From Thalassotalea marina (GTDB lineage: Bacteria > Pseudomonadota > Gammaproteobacteria > Enterobacterales > Alteromonadaceae), in the NCBI RefSeq assembly GCF_014656435.1, contig NZ_BNCK01000002.1, positions 1-64,000 of the forward strand: a stretch of DNA of 64,000 nt. The letters run 5' to 3'. Position 1 is the first letter of the stretch; the number at the start of each line of letters is the position of its first letter. Of the stretch, positions 55,674 to 63,123 are shown piece by piece. A program made the position numbers and the translations under genes. Below the pieces are notes generated by a model, which was not told where the DNA came from, did no database searches, and saw nothing but the letters and a program-made list of their open reading frames with translations.

Positions 55674-55750
55674 GTAACTACCATAATAGTGGTTCTCAAC
55701 TTGTCAAATGTGTATAGCTACGAAGTGGTATGTAAAATGTGTAGGTGTAC

Positions 55751-56008
55751 ATCGTCACCTTCGTAGGTATGTTGATAATAAGGAGCTCGTTCAGGGACAA
55801 ATTTATTAAAATGCCTTTCCATATCTGCTCGTACCGTAGGATCGGCATTTTCATTAATTGTTAAAGAAGCAGAAGAGTGCTGAATAAAAAAATGTAATAG
55901 ACCAACATCGATTAAACGTACTTTTTGTACAGAAGCTAACACTTCATTAGTGATCAGATGAAAGCCTCTTGGCTTGGCTGGAAGTACAATTGTTTCTTGG
56001 AACCACAT
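55751..56008 (-). pseudogene. yjbQ: yjbQ, 5' fragment (interrupted by the island)
   Basis: From ATG 56008, 86 codons match the YjbQ start: [20 protein letters not shown], then [32 protein letters not shown] and YEGDD. At that point homology ends at the island border, and ten foreign codons follow to a stop at 55718. The conserved Ser-Ala-Ser region is kept, but the second conserved part (QGIYLGEHR) is 14 kb away, so no functional enzyme is expected. Confidence 0.92.
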
Positions 56009-56134
56009 ATTATTTACCGAGGAAATACCAATAACCGTATTATCAATGACAGTTACTGTTATAAAAGGCTAGTCGTTTTGTTGTTAACGGAATATACGCC
56101 TGTAAATAGGGGGATGAATAATCCAATAGAAAAT

Positions 56135-56157
56135 AAAAAACCTCGTTAGAGGTTTCT
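56135..56157 (-). terminator. Terminator of the cheX-like gene
   Basis: On the minus strand AACCTC-TAAC-GAGGTT is followed by TTTTATTTT, immediately after the stop. Confidence 0.85.
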
Positions 56158-56621
56158 TATTTGTCAAAACTGAATTCTATATAGGCTTTGCCTTGAGGCG
56201 CATTGAGCGGGATGATGATAATTGGCCCATCTGCTTTGTGATTAATGGTGTGATTTTTACCAGAAACCACCATAGGTGTTGCCATATCAAACTCATAGCC
56301 TTTTTCACTTAGCATCCGTTTGGCGCCACCTGTCACCATGTTAGTAATTTCACCCACTAGGTCGGTGATCTCTTCATTAACTTCATCAGGTGCTTCACCA
56401 ACCATGTTTTTCATTGTAGCAAGCGCAAGCGGTGCATCAAATGTAATAGACAACGAGCCTTTGGTTTGTTCACTAACCATACCTATTAGGCCTGATACAT
56501 CACCCATAGCAACTTCATTTTTTTTCACTTTTGGCTTTTCTGGAGTTAACTCCATTTGAGCCATGGTTGTCATAACGTTAAGCATTGATGATAGAAACGG
56601 GTTAATAAACTCTACATTCAT
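56157..56621 (-). CDS. cheX: CheX-like chemotaxis phosphatase-family protein
   Basis: 154 aa. CheX/CheC-type fold with the helix motif EEITDLVGEITNMVTGGAK, carrying the E-x2-N pair that removes phosphate from CheY-P in true CheX. CheX homologues dephosphorylate response regulators; the partner here is not known. Alone on its strand between yjbQ and zur. Cytoplasmic. Confidence 0.85.
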   Translation of the reverse strand: MNVEFINPFLSSMLNVMTTMAQMELTPEKPKVKKNEVAMGDVSGLIGMVSEQTKGSLSITFDAPLALATMKNMVGEAPDEVNEEITDLVGEITNMVTGGAKRMLSEKGYEFDMATPMVVSGKNHTINHKADGPIIIIPLNAPQGKAYIEFSFDK

Positions 56622-56841
56622 GAAGTTTTACAAAGCCTTTTTCAGTTTTAGTATTCTGATTTTGCACGTATTAATCTAAAAAGTAAATCAAGAATAAAAA
56701 TTGTTCTTTTTAGATGTTGCCCGTAGTACTACTTTTAAACCAGTATTGAATATTTTTGCAATCGGTTATTACTTGCGAACTAAGTTGTCAGTACAAGTAT
56801 CGACGACTATTCGTTTTTTTACCAATAATCATTTAAAAATT

Positions 56842-57279
56842 TTATTCTCGGCAATTATTGCATCTACCGTGCGCTTCAATAATCTGGTGGCTAATACTAA
56901 ATCCTTTATTTACCGCCATTTCTTTTAGCGACTTATAAAAGTCATTCGATTGAATCTCATCAACATGCCCACATTCATCACAAATTAGAAGTTGCACCGG
57001 GTGATTACAATCACCAAAATGGTGACACATAACAAAAGCGTTAATTGATTCTATTTTATGAACAAAACCTTGTTGGCTTAAAAAGTCTAAAGCGCGATAG
57101 ATAGTTGCAGGCTTGGCAGCAGGATCCGTTTTCTTCAATTCATCCAAAAGATCATAAGCACCAATTGCCCCTTGTTTTTCCGCTAGTAAACGAAATACCT
57201 GTTCTCTTGTCGGTGTAAATCGTGCTTCGCGTCTAATGCATTGCTGTTTAGCTTGCTCAATTAGCTTTTCTAAATTCAT
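56842..57279 (-). CDS. zur: Zinc uptake regulator Zur (Fur family)
   Basis: 145 aa. N-terminal winged helix (FTPTREQVFRLLAEKQGAIGAYDLLDEL), then the dimer/metal domain with His-rich CHHFGDC, structural Cys pairs CDECG and CNNC. The cluster and length fit Zur rather than Fur. Divergent from dusA, as zur and dusA lie close in E. coli. A candidate target is the MerC-like gene at 2237. Confidence 0.92.
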   Translation of the reverse strand: MNLEKLIEQAKQQCIRREARFTPTREQVFRLLAEKQGAIGAYDLLDELKKTDPAAKPATIYRALDFLSQQGFVHKIESINAFVMCHHFGDCNHPVQLLICDECGHVDEIQSNDFYKSLKEMAVNKGFSISHQIIEAHGRCNNCRE

Positions 57280-57568
57280 GTTAAATGGTTCTCTTTTTGC
57301 TCTAAGGGCAGTCTATCACAGTGAAATTTATCATGACATAACTTAGTTCAAACTAGTTCTGTTGTCTTTAAAATCGATTTAGAAGCCCTCTGGCGTTTGA
57401 ACAAAAAAACGTTACGCCGACCATCACCTAAAAGGCGCAGGCTAAATTATAACGCGGAACAACAGAAACAATGTGGTACAATCGCCGCAGTTATTTTTTA
57501 TCATAAATGACTGCGGATCATTATCCAGCTGTGTTGTTTAGAATTTGAAAACAAGCCAAGTATTAATC

Positions 57569-58546
57569 ATGAATAAATCCAAAGAATATAAACACTTATT
57601 AAGTGTTGCGCCCATGCTCGATTGGACAGATCGCCACTGTCGTTATTTTTACAGAACGATGTCAAAACATGTTGTCCTTTATACTGAAATGGTTACTACA
57701 GGGGCTATTTTGTTTGGTAAAGGTGATTATTTAGGGTTTAACGAAGAAGAACATCCGCTTGTATTGCAACTTGGTGGTAGTGATGTTGAAGCCATGACCA
57801 AATGTGCTGAAATAGCTGAGCAGCAAGGTTATGACGAAATTAACATTAACGTAGGTTGCCCTTCTGATCGAGTACAAAATGGCCGTTTTGGTGCTTGTTT
57901 AATGGCGGAGCCTCAGTTAGTTGCTGAATGTGTCAACCAGATGCAAAATAAAGTCAATATTCCTGTTACTGTTAAGTCACGAATAGGAATAGATGACCAG
58001 GATAGTTACGAGTTCTTACACCAATTTATCGATACGGTTTCACAAGCAGGGTGTAAACATTTTATTGTTCATGCCAGAAAAGCATGGTTAAGTGGATTAA
58101 GCCCTAAACAAAATCGTGAAGTGCCTCCGCTGGATTATCAGCGGGTTTATGACATTAAAAATGATTTTAGAGAGCTTGATATTTCTATTAATGGTGGCAT
58201 CAAAACTTATACGGAAGTGAACGAGCACCTACAACATATCGATGGTGTTATGATTGGACGCGAGATCTATCAAAATCCTTATATGTTGTCACAGGCTGAT
58301 CAATCTGTTTGGCAATGTGATGATCAGGTAATTTCTAGAGCAGAGGTAATCGCACATATGTCTGATTACATTGATCGCCATGTAGCAAATGGTGGAAGAG
58401 TTTGGCATGTTGTTCGCCATATGTTGGGATTATGTAATGGGCTAGCTGGTGCCAAGCAATACCGCCGATATTTAAGTGAAAATGCTGGTAGAGAAAACGC
58501 TGACAGTAAAGTTTTAAAAGAAGCGTTCAGCTTAGTACGTGAATAG
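57569..58546 (+). CDS. dusA: tRNA-dihydrouridine(20/20a) synthase
   Basis: 325 aa from ATG 57569; a TTG eight codons upstream is less likely. FMN-dependent enzyme that reduces U20/U20a of tRNA. Signatures: SVAPMLDWTDRHCRYF at the start, NVGCPSDRVQNGRFGACLM with the catalytic Cys, and VHARKAWLSGLSPKQNR, which is typical of DusA. A TACAAT at 57477 could be its -10. Confidence 0.97.
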   Translation: MNKSKEYKHLLSVAPMLDWTDRHCRYFYRTMSKHVVLYTEMVTTGAILFGKGDYLGFNEEEHPLVLQLGGSDVEAMTKCAEIAEQQGYDEININVGCPSDRVQNGRFGACLMAEPQLVAECVNQMQNKVNIPVTVKSRIGIDDQDSYEFLHQFIDTVSQAGCKHFIVHARKAWLSGLSPKQNREVPPLDYQRVYDIKNDFRELDISINGGIKTYTEVNEHLQHIDGVMIGREIYQNPYMLSQADQSVWQCDDQVISRAEVIAHMSDYIDRHVANGGRVWHVVRHMLGLCNGLAGAKQYRRYLSENAGRENADSKVLKEAFSLVRE

Positions 58547-58763
58547 TGGGGAAAATGTCCCGATTTCGAGAAACTGGTTCCCATTTGCGGGAATTTAAAA
58601 GTATTAGCTAGTTACTGAAATTATTCACTATGTGAAAATTATCGCTAAATATTAGTTAATTAAACCAACTAAAATTATTAATTATTTTTTGTATCAGCTA
58701 CGGGTGAAATTGTTAAAAATTAAAACACTTTAAAAACAATGCTTTGTGTTTTTTATGATGCTT

Positions 58764-58779
58764 TGGCACAACCTTTGTA
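58764..58779 (+). promoter_or_regulatory. Sigma-54-like promoter of the 43-aa peptide gene
   Basis: TGGCAC-AACCT-TTGTA keeps -24 GG and -12 G with correct spacing, with T in place of the -12 C. It lies 45 bp before the small gene. An almost identical promoter precedes the psp cluster at 60045. Confidence 0.65.
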
Positions 58780-58824
58780 ACTGTAACCTCGTCTTAAGTA
58801 TTAACAGTTATAAGGAGAGTTACA

Positions 58825-58956
58825 ATGTTAAGCATATTTACCGTGTCATTAATCACCCTGATCCCTTCAATAGCTTTGCTGTTATGTTCTTTTTTGATAC
58901 GGATGGTTGAGTCTTCAAAAAAGCAAAATAAACAATTGGCGGCGTGTGAAATATAG
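58825..58956 (+). CDS. Small single-pass membrane peptide (43 aa)
   Basis: ATG 58825 behind a strong AAGGAGAG. The sequence starts MLSIFTVSLITLIPSIALLL, a single TM, followed by a short basic tail (KKQNKQ). It has its own sigma-54-like promoter of the type used by phage-shock genes, so it may be a stress-induced membrane peptide, in the way PspB or PspG are; sequence similarity to those is not claimed. Confidence 0.6.
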   Translation: MLSIFTVSLITLIPSIALLLCSFLIRMVESSKKQNKQLAACEI

Positions 58957-59053
58957 AAACTTCTGCCAATTGTTTACTGTAACCAATTAATAGTTTCTGT
59001 ACATGTCTTAACTTATTCGCTAGCTTATTTTTATTTGCGAATAGGTAAGGGCG

Positions 59054-59893
59054 ATGACTCGTTTTGAACACCTCATTTCATGTGAACAACTTAATCAAAT
59101 AATTGATAATGACGATCTTGTTATTTTAGATGCCAGTATGCCGCCCGTTGGTGGAGTGCAAGTAAAGTATAATGGCTGGCCAGATCAAGTGATTAATCGT
59201 GCCCAACGATTTGATATCGATAATGAATTTTCCGACCACACTAATCCTTTTCCGCATACTATGCTCGATGAAGAATCGTTTGAGCAAAAACTAAAATCTT
59301 TTGGCATACAACAAAACACCAAAATTGTCGTATACGATAATATTGGCTTATATTCTGCGCCTAGAGCATGGTGGATGCTCAAGTCGGTAGGGATCTCAGA
59401 CATTGCCGTGCTAGACGGCGGTCTGCCTAAATGGATTGAAAATGGTTATGCAACCAATCGTGCCTTTTACCAAGCAACAGAGCCTAGCAATGTAAAACTG
59501 AACTTACGGCCAGAGTATTTTTCACATACTAGTGATCTTGTGCAAAACCTTTCAAGCAATAAATCACTAGTTGTTGATGCTAGAGCCGCACAACGATTTC
59601 TTGGAAAAGTTGAAGAGCCAAGAAGGGGAGTCAGGAAAGGGGCTATACCTAATTCAGTAAATATACCTTTCACGGAATTACTCAATGATGGGGTATTTAA
59701 AGATCGCAATGCTTTAAAAATACAATTTTCAGCGGTTAATCCTGACAATAAACCAATGGTTTTCACTTGTGGTTCAGGAGTTACTGCGTGTGTCTTGGCC
59801 CTTGCTGCAACAATAAGCGGGTATCAAACTCTCTCAGTATATGATGGCTCATGGGCTGAGTGGGGTTCACGAGCTGAGTTACCTATCAAATAG
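59054..59893 (+). CDS. sseA: 3-mercaptopyruvate/thiosulfate sulfurtransferase
   Basis: 279 aa with two rhodanese domains. The C-terminal domain has the active-site loop CGSGVTAC, the mercaptopyruvate-type signature CG[ST]GVT. The N-terminal domain is non-catalytic, with the family motifs VVYDNIGLYSAPRAWWML and GGLPKW. No signal peptide. It sits between two sigma-54-like promoters and may belong to the stress cluster (E. coli psp carries the rhodanese PspE), but this is inference. Confidence 0.92.
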   Translation: MTRFEHLISCEQLNQIIDNDDLVILDASMPPVGGVQVKYNGWPDQVINRAQRFDIDNEFSDHTNPFPHTMLDEESFEQKLKSFGIQQNTKIVVYDNIGLYSAPRAWWMLKSVGISDIAVLDGGLPKWIENGYATNRAFYQATEPSNVKLNLRPEYFSHTSDLVQNLSSNKSLVVDARAAQRFLGKVEEPRRGVRKGAIPNSVNIPFTELLNDGVFKDRNALKIQFSAVNPDNKPMVFTCGSGVTACVLALAATISGYQTLSVYDGSWAEWGSRAELPIK

Positions 59894-60044
59894 CCTAGAT
59901 TTGTTTAATGTGGTTAATATCACCAATACATTGGTCATATTAACCATATCTTAGTGTGACATAATATGTCTTATTGGTGGTGGTACATGATGCCATTGCC
60001 AAATAATCTTTAAAAAACATAGCTATACATTCTTTTTTCTTTCT

Positions 60045-60060
60045 TGGCACATCAATTGTT
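60045..60060 (+). promoter_or_regulatory. Sigma-54-like promoter of the psp-type cluster
   Basis: TGGCAC-ATCAA-TTGTT has the -24 GG and -12 motif correctly spaced, 66 bp before the first gene. psp operons are transcribed by sigma-54 with PspF; pspF itself is not in the window. Confidence 0.7.
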
Positions 60061-60126
60061 ATGTATTACTCAACAGGCGAAATCGCCTAATGTAATTAAC
60101 ATGTTTTGCCATGAAAGGAGCACAAA

Positions 60127-60399
60127 ATGAACACTAAACGTTTGTCGTTAATTCTAGCTTCATTAGTTCTAGGAGTTGGAACGTCAGCTTATGCAGCCGA
60201 TTATAAAATCAGCATTGAACAATCATTAACGCAGACTGTTAAGTCTCAAGCTGCTCAAGTTACAAAACAAGTTTCATCAGCACTGTCAAAAAGTATTAAA
60301 GCTCAATTAGATCAAGTGTTGCCACGTACAGCAGCAAACAAAAGCATTTTGTTGAGCAAAACAACTAACCAATCAAAACAAAGTTCACAGTCGGAATAG
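60127..60399 (+). CDS. Small exported protein of the psp-type cluster
   Basis: 90 aa with a signal peptide (LSLILASLVLGVGTSAYAAD). The mature part is Ser-, Gln- and Lys-rich and helical (SLTQTVKSQAAQVTKQVSSA). ATG 60127 behind AAAGGAGC. No family recognised. First gene of the cluster, 13 bp before pspA, so probably co-induced. Confidence 0.75.
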   Translation: MNTKRLSLILASLVLGVGTSAYAADYKISIEQSLTQTVKSQAAQVTKQVSSALSKSIKAQLDQVLPRTAANKSILLSKTTNQSKQSSQSE

Positions 60400-60412
60400 T
60401 AGGAGAAGTGTT

Positions 60413-61075
60413 ATGGGTATGTTTTCTAGATTTGCAGATATTATCAACGCAAACATTAATAGCTTGCTAGATAAGGCTGAAGACCCTGAAAAAATGATCA
60501 AACTGATTATTCAGGAAATGGAAGAAACCTTGGTTGAGGTACGTGCGACCGCTGCAAAACACATTGCAGAAAAGAAAACCTTGTTAAGACAAGTCAGAGA
60601 TGCAGAAAAGAGCATGGCTAATTGGCATGAAAAGGCTGAGCTTGCCATTACAAAAGGGCGAGATGATTTAGCTAAAGCTGCTTTAGTAGAAAAAAACAAA
60701 AGCCAACAAGTGCTAGAAGAACTGCAACAAGATGTAGAACAGATTGATGCGTTCTTAACATCCGTACAAGAAGACAGTCATCGTTTACAAGAGAAGTTAT
60801 CGGAAGCTAAGCGTAAGCAAGATGCATTTAAGCTGAGACAAGAATCAGCAACAGTAAGATTAAAGGCTCGCGAAACAACCAACGTGTACAACATTGATGA
60901 AGCTATTGGGAAGTTTGAACGCTACCAGCAAAAAATCGAAGAAGTTGAAGCACAAATTGAAGCGTATGACATGACCTCAAATCAAGACCTTGCTAGTCAG
61001 ATCAACGCATTACAGGCAGACGATAAAGTTGAAGATGAGTTAGCTGCACTTAAGAAAAAAGTGAGCAATCAATAA
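60413..61075 (+). CDS. pspA: Phage-shock protein A
   Basis: 220 aa, all helix, with the amphipathic N-terminus (MFSRFADIINANINSLLDKAEDPEKM) that senses membrane stress. ESCRT-III-like membrane-repair protein; in E. coli it also inhibits PspF. Fits the sigma-54-like promoter and downstream PspC gene. ATG at 60413 behind AGGAGAAG. Confidence 0.97.
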   Translation: MGMFSRFADIINANINSLLDKAEDPEKMIKLIIQEMEETLVEVRATAAKHIAEKKTLLRQVRDAEKSMANWHEKAELAITKGRDDLAKAALVEKNKSQQVLEELQQDVEQIDAFLTSVQEDSHRLQEKLSEAKRKQDAFKLRQESATVRLKARETTNVYNIDEAIGKFERYQQKIEEVEAQIEAYDMTSNQDLASQINALQADDKVEDELAALKKKVSNQ

Positions 61076-61173
61076 TAACCCCCATGGCATAACCACATGA
61101 ATGCCTCAACAAACTTTGAATTGTTTAGAGGCATTACATGTTGATTGATGTAATTAACTATGAGGAAGTGAAC

Positions 61174-61386
61174 ATGAGATATCAACGTTCTTATTTGAAA
61201 AGTAAAGAGTTAACAAAGGATAACATTAACAATAAGTTAACTGGAGTGTGTGGCGGCATTGCTCGCCATTATGATTTGCCTTCTTGGGGCGTACGTATTG
61301 CTGCAGTGGTATCGCTTTTCACGTTTCCTGTTGTAACTGCAGTTGCATATATTACTGCTTCGATTTTATTACCCAATAGACACTAA
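61174..61386 (+). CDS. pspC: PspC-domain membrane protein
   Basis: 70 aa from ATG 61174, chosen because GAGGAAG is six bases upstream. PspC domain (LTGVCGGIARHYDLPSWGVR) and one or two TM helices. PspC is an inner-membrane partner of PspA/PspB in the stress response. No pspB gene is seen in the usual place between pspA and pspC. ~100 bp after pspA. Confidence 0.9.
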   Translation: MRYQRSYLKSKELTKDNINNKLTGVCGGIARHYDLPSWGVRIAAVVSLFTFPVVTAVAYITASILLPNRH

Positions 61387-61424
61387 CAAATATAGAGCTT
61401 GGGCCAAGTTGATAGGAGAGAATT

Positions 61425-61766
61425 ATGTCTTTTTTTAAATCTTTGATTTTGGCAATCATCGCTACGTTAATTATCACCTACGCGCTAGGCACAAGTCTCA
61501 TAGAGTTGTTTGATATTGATGTATATATGGGTGATGAATTAATAGAGCCATTAAAAGCAATTAGTATTTCAGCACTTGTCGTTGTCGTTTTAATGCTTGT
61601 TGCGGTTGCCATTGTATTGAGTGTATTTGGCTCAATCATATTCATTGGGGTATTGATCTTTGGTGCAATAATCTTTGCAATGGTTGGCGCGTTTTGGCCT
61701 ATCTTTTTGATTGCAGGTGTTATTTGGTTGTGCACTGGAAACAAAAAAACAGTACATCAAGGGTAA
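61425..61766 (+). CDS. Membrane protein of the psp-type cluster
   Basis: 113 aa with an N-terminal TM (LILAIIATLIITYALGTSLI), then two or three adjacent helices (ALVVVVLMLVAVAIVLSVFG, FIGVLIFGAIIFAMVGAFW). Short acidic loop with DVYMGDELIEP. Conserved near psp genes in related bacteria as I recall, but not identified with a named Psp protein. ATG behind AGGAGAG. Confidence 0.72.
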   Translation: MSFFKSLILAIIATLIITYALGTSLIELFDIDVYMGDELIEPLKAISISALVVVVLMLVAVAIVLSVFGSIIFIGVLIFGAIIFAMVGAFWPIFLIAGVIWLCTGNKKTVHQG

Positions 61767-61778
61767 TGTATAAAACGA

Positions 61779-61808
61779 AGCACGAGCCAGTTAAACAAAG
61801 CTCGTGCT
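61779..61808. terminator. Hairpin between psp-type cluster and enoyl-CoA hydratase gene
   Basis: AGCACGAGC and GCTCGTGCT form a perfect 9-bp stem with a 12-base loop between convergent genes. T-runs on either side are only partial, so termination strength is uncertain. Confidence 0.6.
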
Positions 61809-61813
61809 ACATG

Positions 61814-62551
61814 TTAGTTAAAAAATGAAGCGAGGATTTTTTGGCAACTTTGTGTTTTTACTAAACGTGAAAACTCCACAGCTTCTTGCTCTATTGCATT
61901 AATTAAAGCTGGCTGGGTTGCTAGTTTCATCAATGCGCGACTTGTTTGAACGGCATCGGCGGGTTGATTGGCTATTTTTTTTGCAATATCTAGTGCAGTA
62001 GTCAATAAATCTTCCGGTGAACATACAGTATTAGCAATGCCTAGTTCTGCAGCTTTTTGACCACTGAATGTTTCGCCCAATACGAGTAACTCAAAGGCGA
62101 TATTATGGCCCACTTTAAGGGGTAATAGTATGCTGGATCCTGCTTCTGGACAAAGGCCTAGCTGGCTAAAGGGGAGTTTCAACTTAGCATCAGCTGTTGT
62201 CACGACCATGTCACAATGTAAAAGCATAGTAGTGCCGATGCCAACTGCAGGTCCAGCAACGGCAGCAACCATTGGTTTTGAAAATGTAGTGAGTGATTTG
62301 ACAAATTTAAACGCAGCTAATTCTTCATCGTTTGCGTGCTTAATAAAATCTGCAAGGTCATTTCCGGCACAAAAGCACTCATGATTGCCTTGAAATAAAA
62401 CACAGTGGACGTCTTGATTTGCATCAGCTTCAGATAAAAGTTGACATAAATCCAAATACATTGATGAATTTAATGCGTTTTTTTTATCAAAACGGTTAAT
62501 TGTTATGGTTAAAACACTATTTTGTAAATTTGAAAGAATTAAGTTACTCAT
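61814..62551 (-). CDS. Enoyl-CoA hydratase/isomerase family protein
   Basis: 245 aa, crotonase fold. N-terminal NRFDKKNALNSSMYLDL, oxyanion-hole FCAGNDLADF and AGPAVGIGTTMLLHCD, and QLGLCPEAGSSILLP. Residue 100s pattern (AVAGPAVG) lacks an obvious Glu-Glu pair of true hydratases, so it may be an isomerase-type or other crotonase. No partner fatty-acid gene adjacent. Confidence 0.85.
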   Translation of the reverse strand: MSNLILSNLQNSVLTITINRFDKKNALNSSMYLDLCQLLSEADANQDVHCVLFQGNHECFCAGNDLADFIKHANDEELAAFKFVKSLTTFSKPMVAAVAGPAVGIGTTMLLHCDMVVTTADAKLKLPFSQLGLCPEAGSSILLPLKVGHNIAFELLVLGETFSGQKAAELGIANTVCSPEDLLTTALDIAKKIANQPADAVQTSRALMKLATQPALINAIEQEAVEFSRLVKTQSCQKILASFFN

Positions 62552-62604
62552 TTGTGGTTAGCTTAGTTACAATACCAAGGTAACCATAGTATGAAAGTCC
62601 AAGG

Positions 62605-63114
62605 ATGTATAGTAAGAATATGAATAAGTTAACTGCTAAAAATAGCCTAAACTCACTGCTAAAAATGTTTGCTCTGACTTTTTCTCTTTTTTATGTGTTA
62701 AGCAGTATGGCTGCTCAAAACATAGATGTTTCAGAAGCATATGTCCGTGCGACTATTCCTGGTACAAAAATTTCATCTGCTTATATGACTATTGCTAATC
62801 ACTCTGCAAATGATGTGAAATTGGTAGCTGTTAAGGGCGCAATTAGTGATCGAATAGAAATCCATGAGCATACGATGGCTGATGGCATGATGAAAATGAG
62901 ACAGGTAGAGTCCTTATTGATCAAATCCCATGATACTACTGTTTTACAACCTTCAGGTTATCACTTGATGATTTTTAATCTTGAAAAGCCATTAGTGCCA
63001 GAGCAAACGGTAAAACTTACCCTTATATTTGACAATAAAAATGAAGTTGAACTTGAACTACCTGTGCAAAGTATTAAAAAACAAAAGAAAAAGGCACATG
63101 AACACCATCACTAG
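62605..63114 (+). CDS. Periplasmic copper chaperone PCu(A)C
   Basis: 169 aa (ATG 62605; ATG 62620 equally possible, neither with a strong ribosome-binding site). Signal peptide ends near SSMAAQ. PCu(A)C domain with the copper motif H-M...M...H-x-M spread over IHEHTMADGMMKMR and YHLMIFNL. The tail KKAHEHHH may add metal binding. Delivers copper to cytochrome oxidase in this family. Followed ten bases later by the DUF2333 gene. Confidence 0.9.
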   Translation: MYSKNMNKLTAKNSLNSLLKMFALTFSLFYVLSSMAAQNIDVSEAYVRATIPGTKISSAYMTIANHSANDVKLVAVKGAISDRIEIHEHTMADGMMKMRQVESLLIKSHDTTVLQPSGYHLMIFNLEKPLVPEQTVKLTLIFDNKNEVELELPVQSIKKQKKKAHEHHH

Positions 63115-63123
63115 GAGAGCCTT

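Larger units (their letters stand above)
41439..55750. mobile_element. 14.3-kb genomic island inserted in yjbQ
   Basis: Both borders are fixed by where YjbQ homology stops. The trinucleotide ATC is present at both borders (41436-41438, 55751-55753), a minimal 3-bp duplication; the wider flanks ATC-CACC and ATCGTCACC could be a decayed 9-bp one. Read inward, both ends begin with CACC closely followed by TACAC, so short degenerate inverted repeats are possible. Contents: a serine hydrolase, two giant proteins, a membrane protein, a truncated secreted ORF and an IS256-family remnant. No integrase or complete transposase remains. Confidence 0.85.

Noticed and set aside
41439-55750. Prophage or tail-module origin for the giant proteins
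   Set aside because: No capsid, terminase, portal, lysin, tail tube or integrase genes. The helical zone of the 1945-aa protein recalls a tape measure only loosely, and it has large beta domains on both sides.
41439-55750. Tn7-like or integrase-driven island
   Set aside because: No tnsABCD, tyrosine or serine recombinase genes, and no tRNA at either border.
56701-56928. 75-aa plus-strand ORF before zur
   Set aside because: It overlaps the end of zur on the other strand and has no ribosome-binding site.
57301-57540. Zur box between zur and dusA
   Set aside because: Only weak partial matches (GAAATTTATCATGACATAAC and TTATAACG) were found, below what I would accept as a site.
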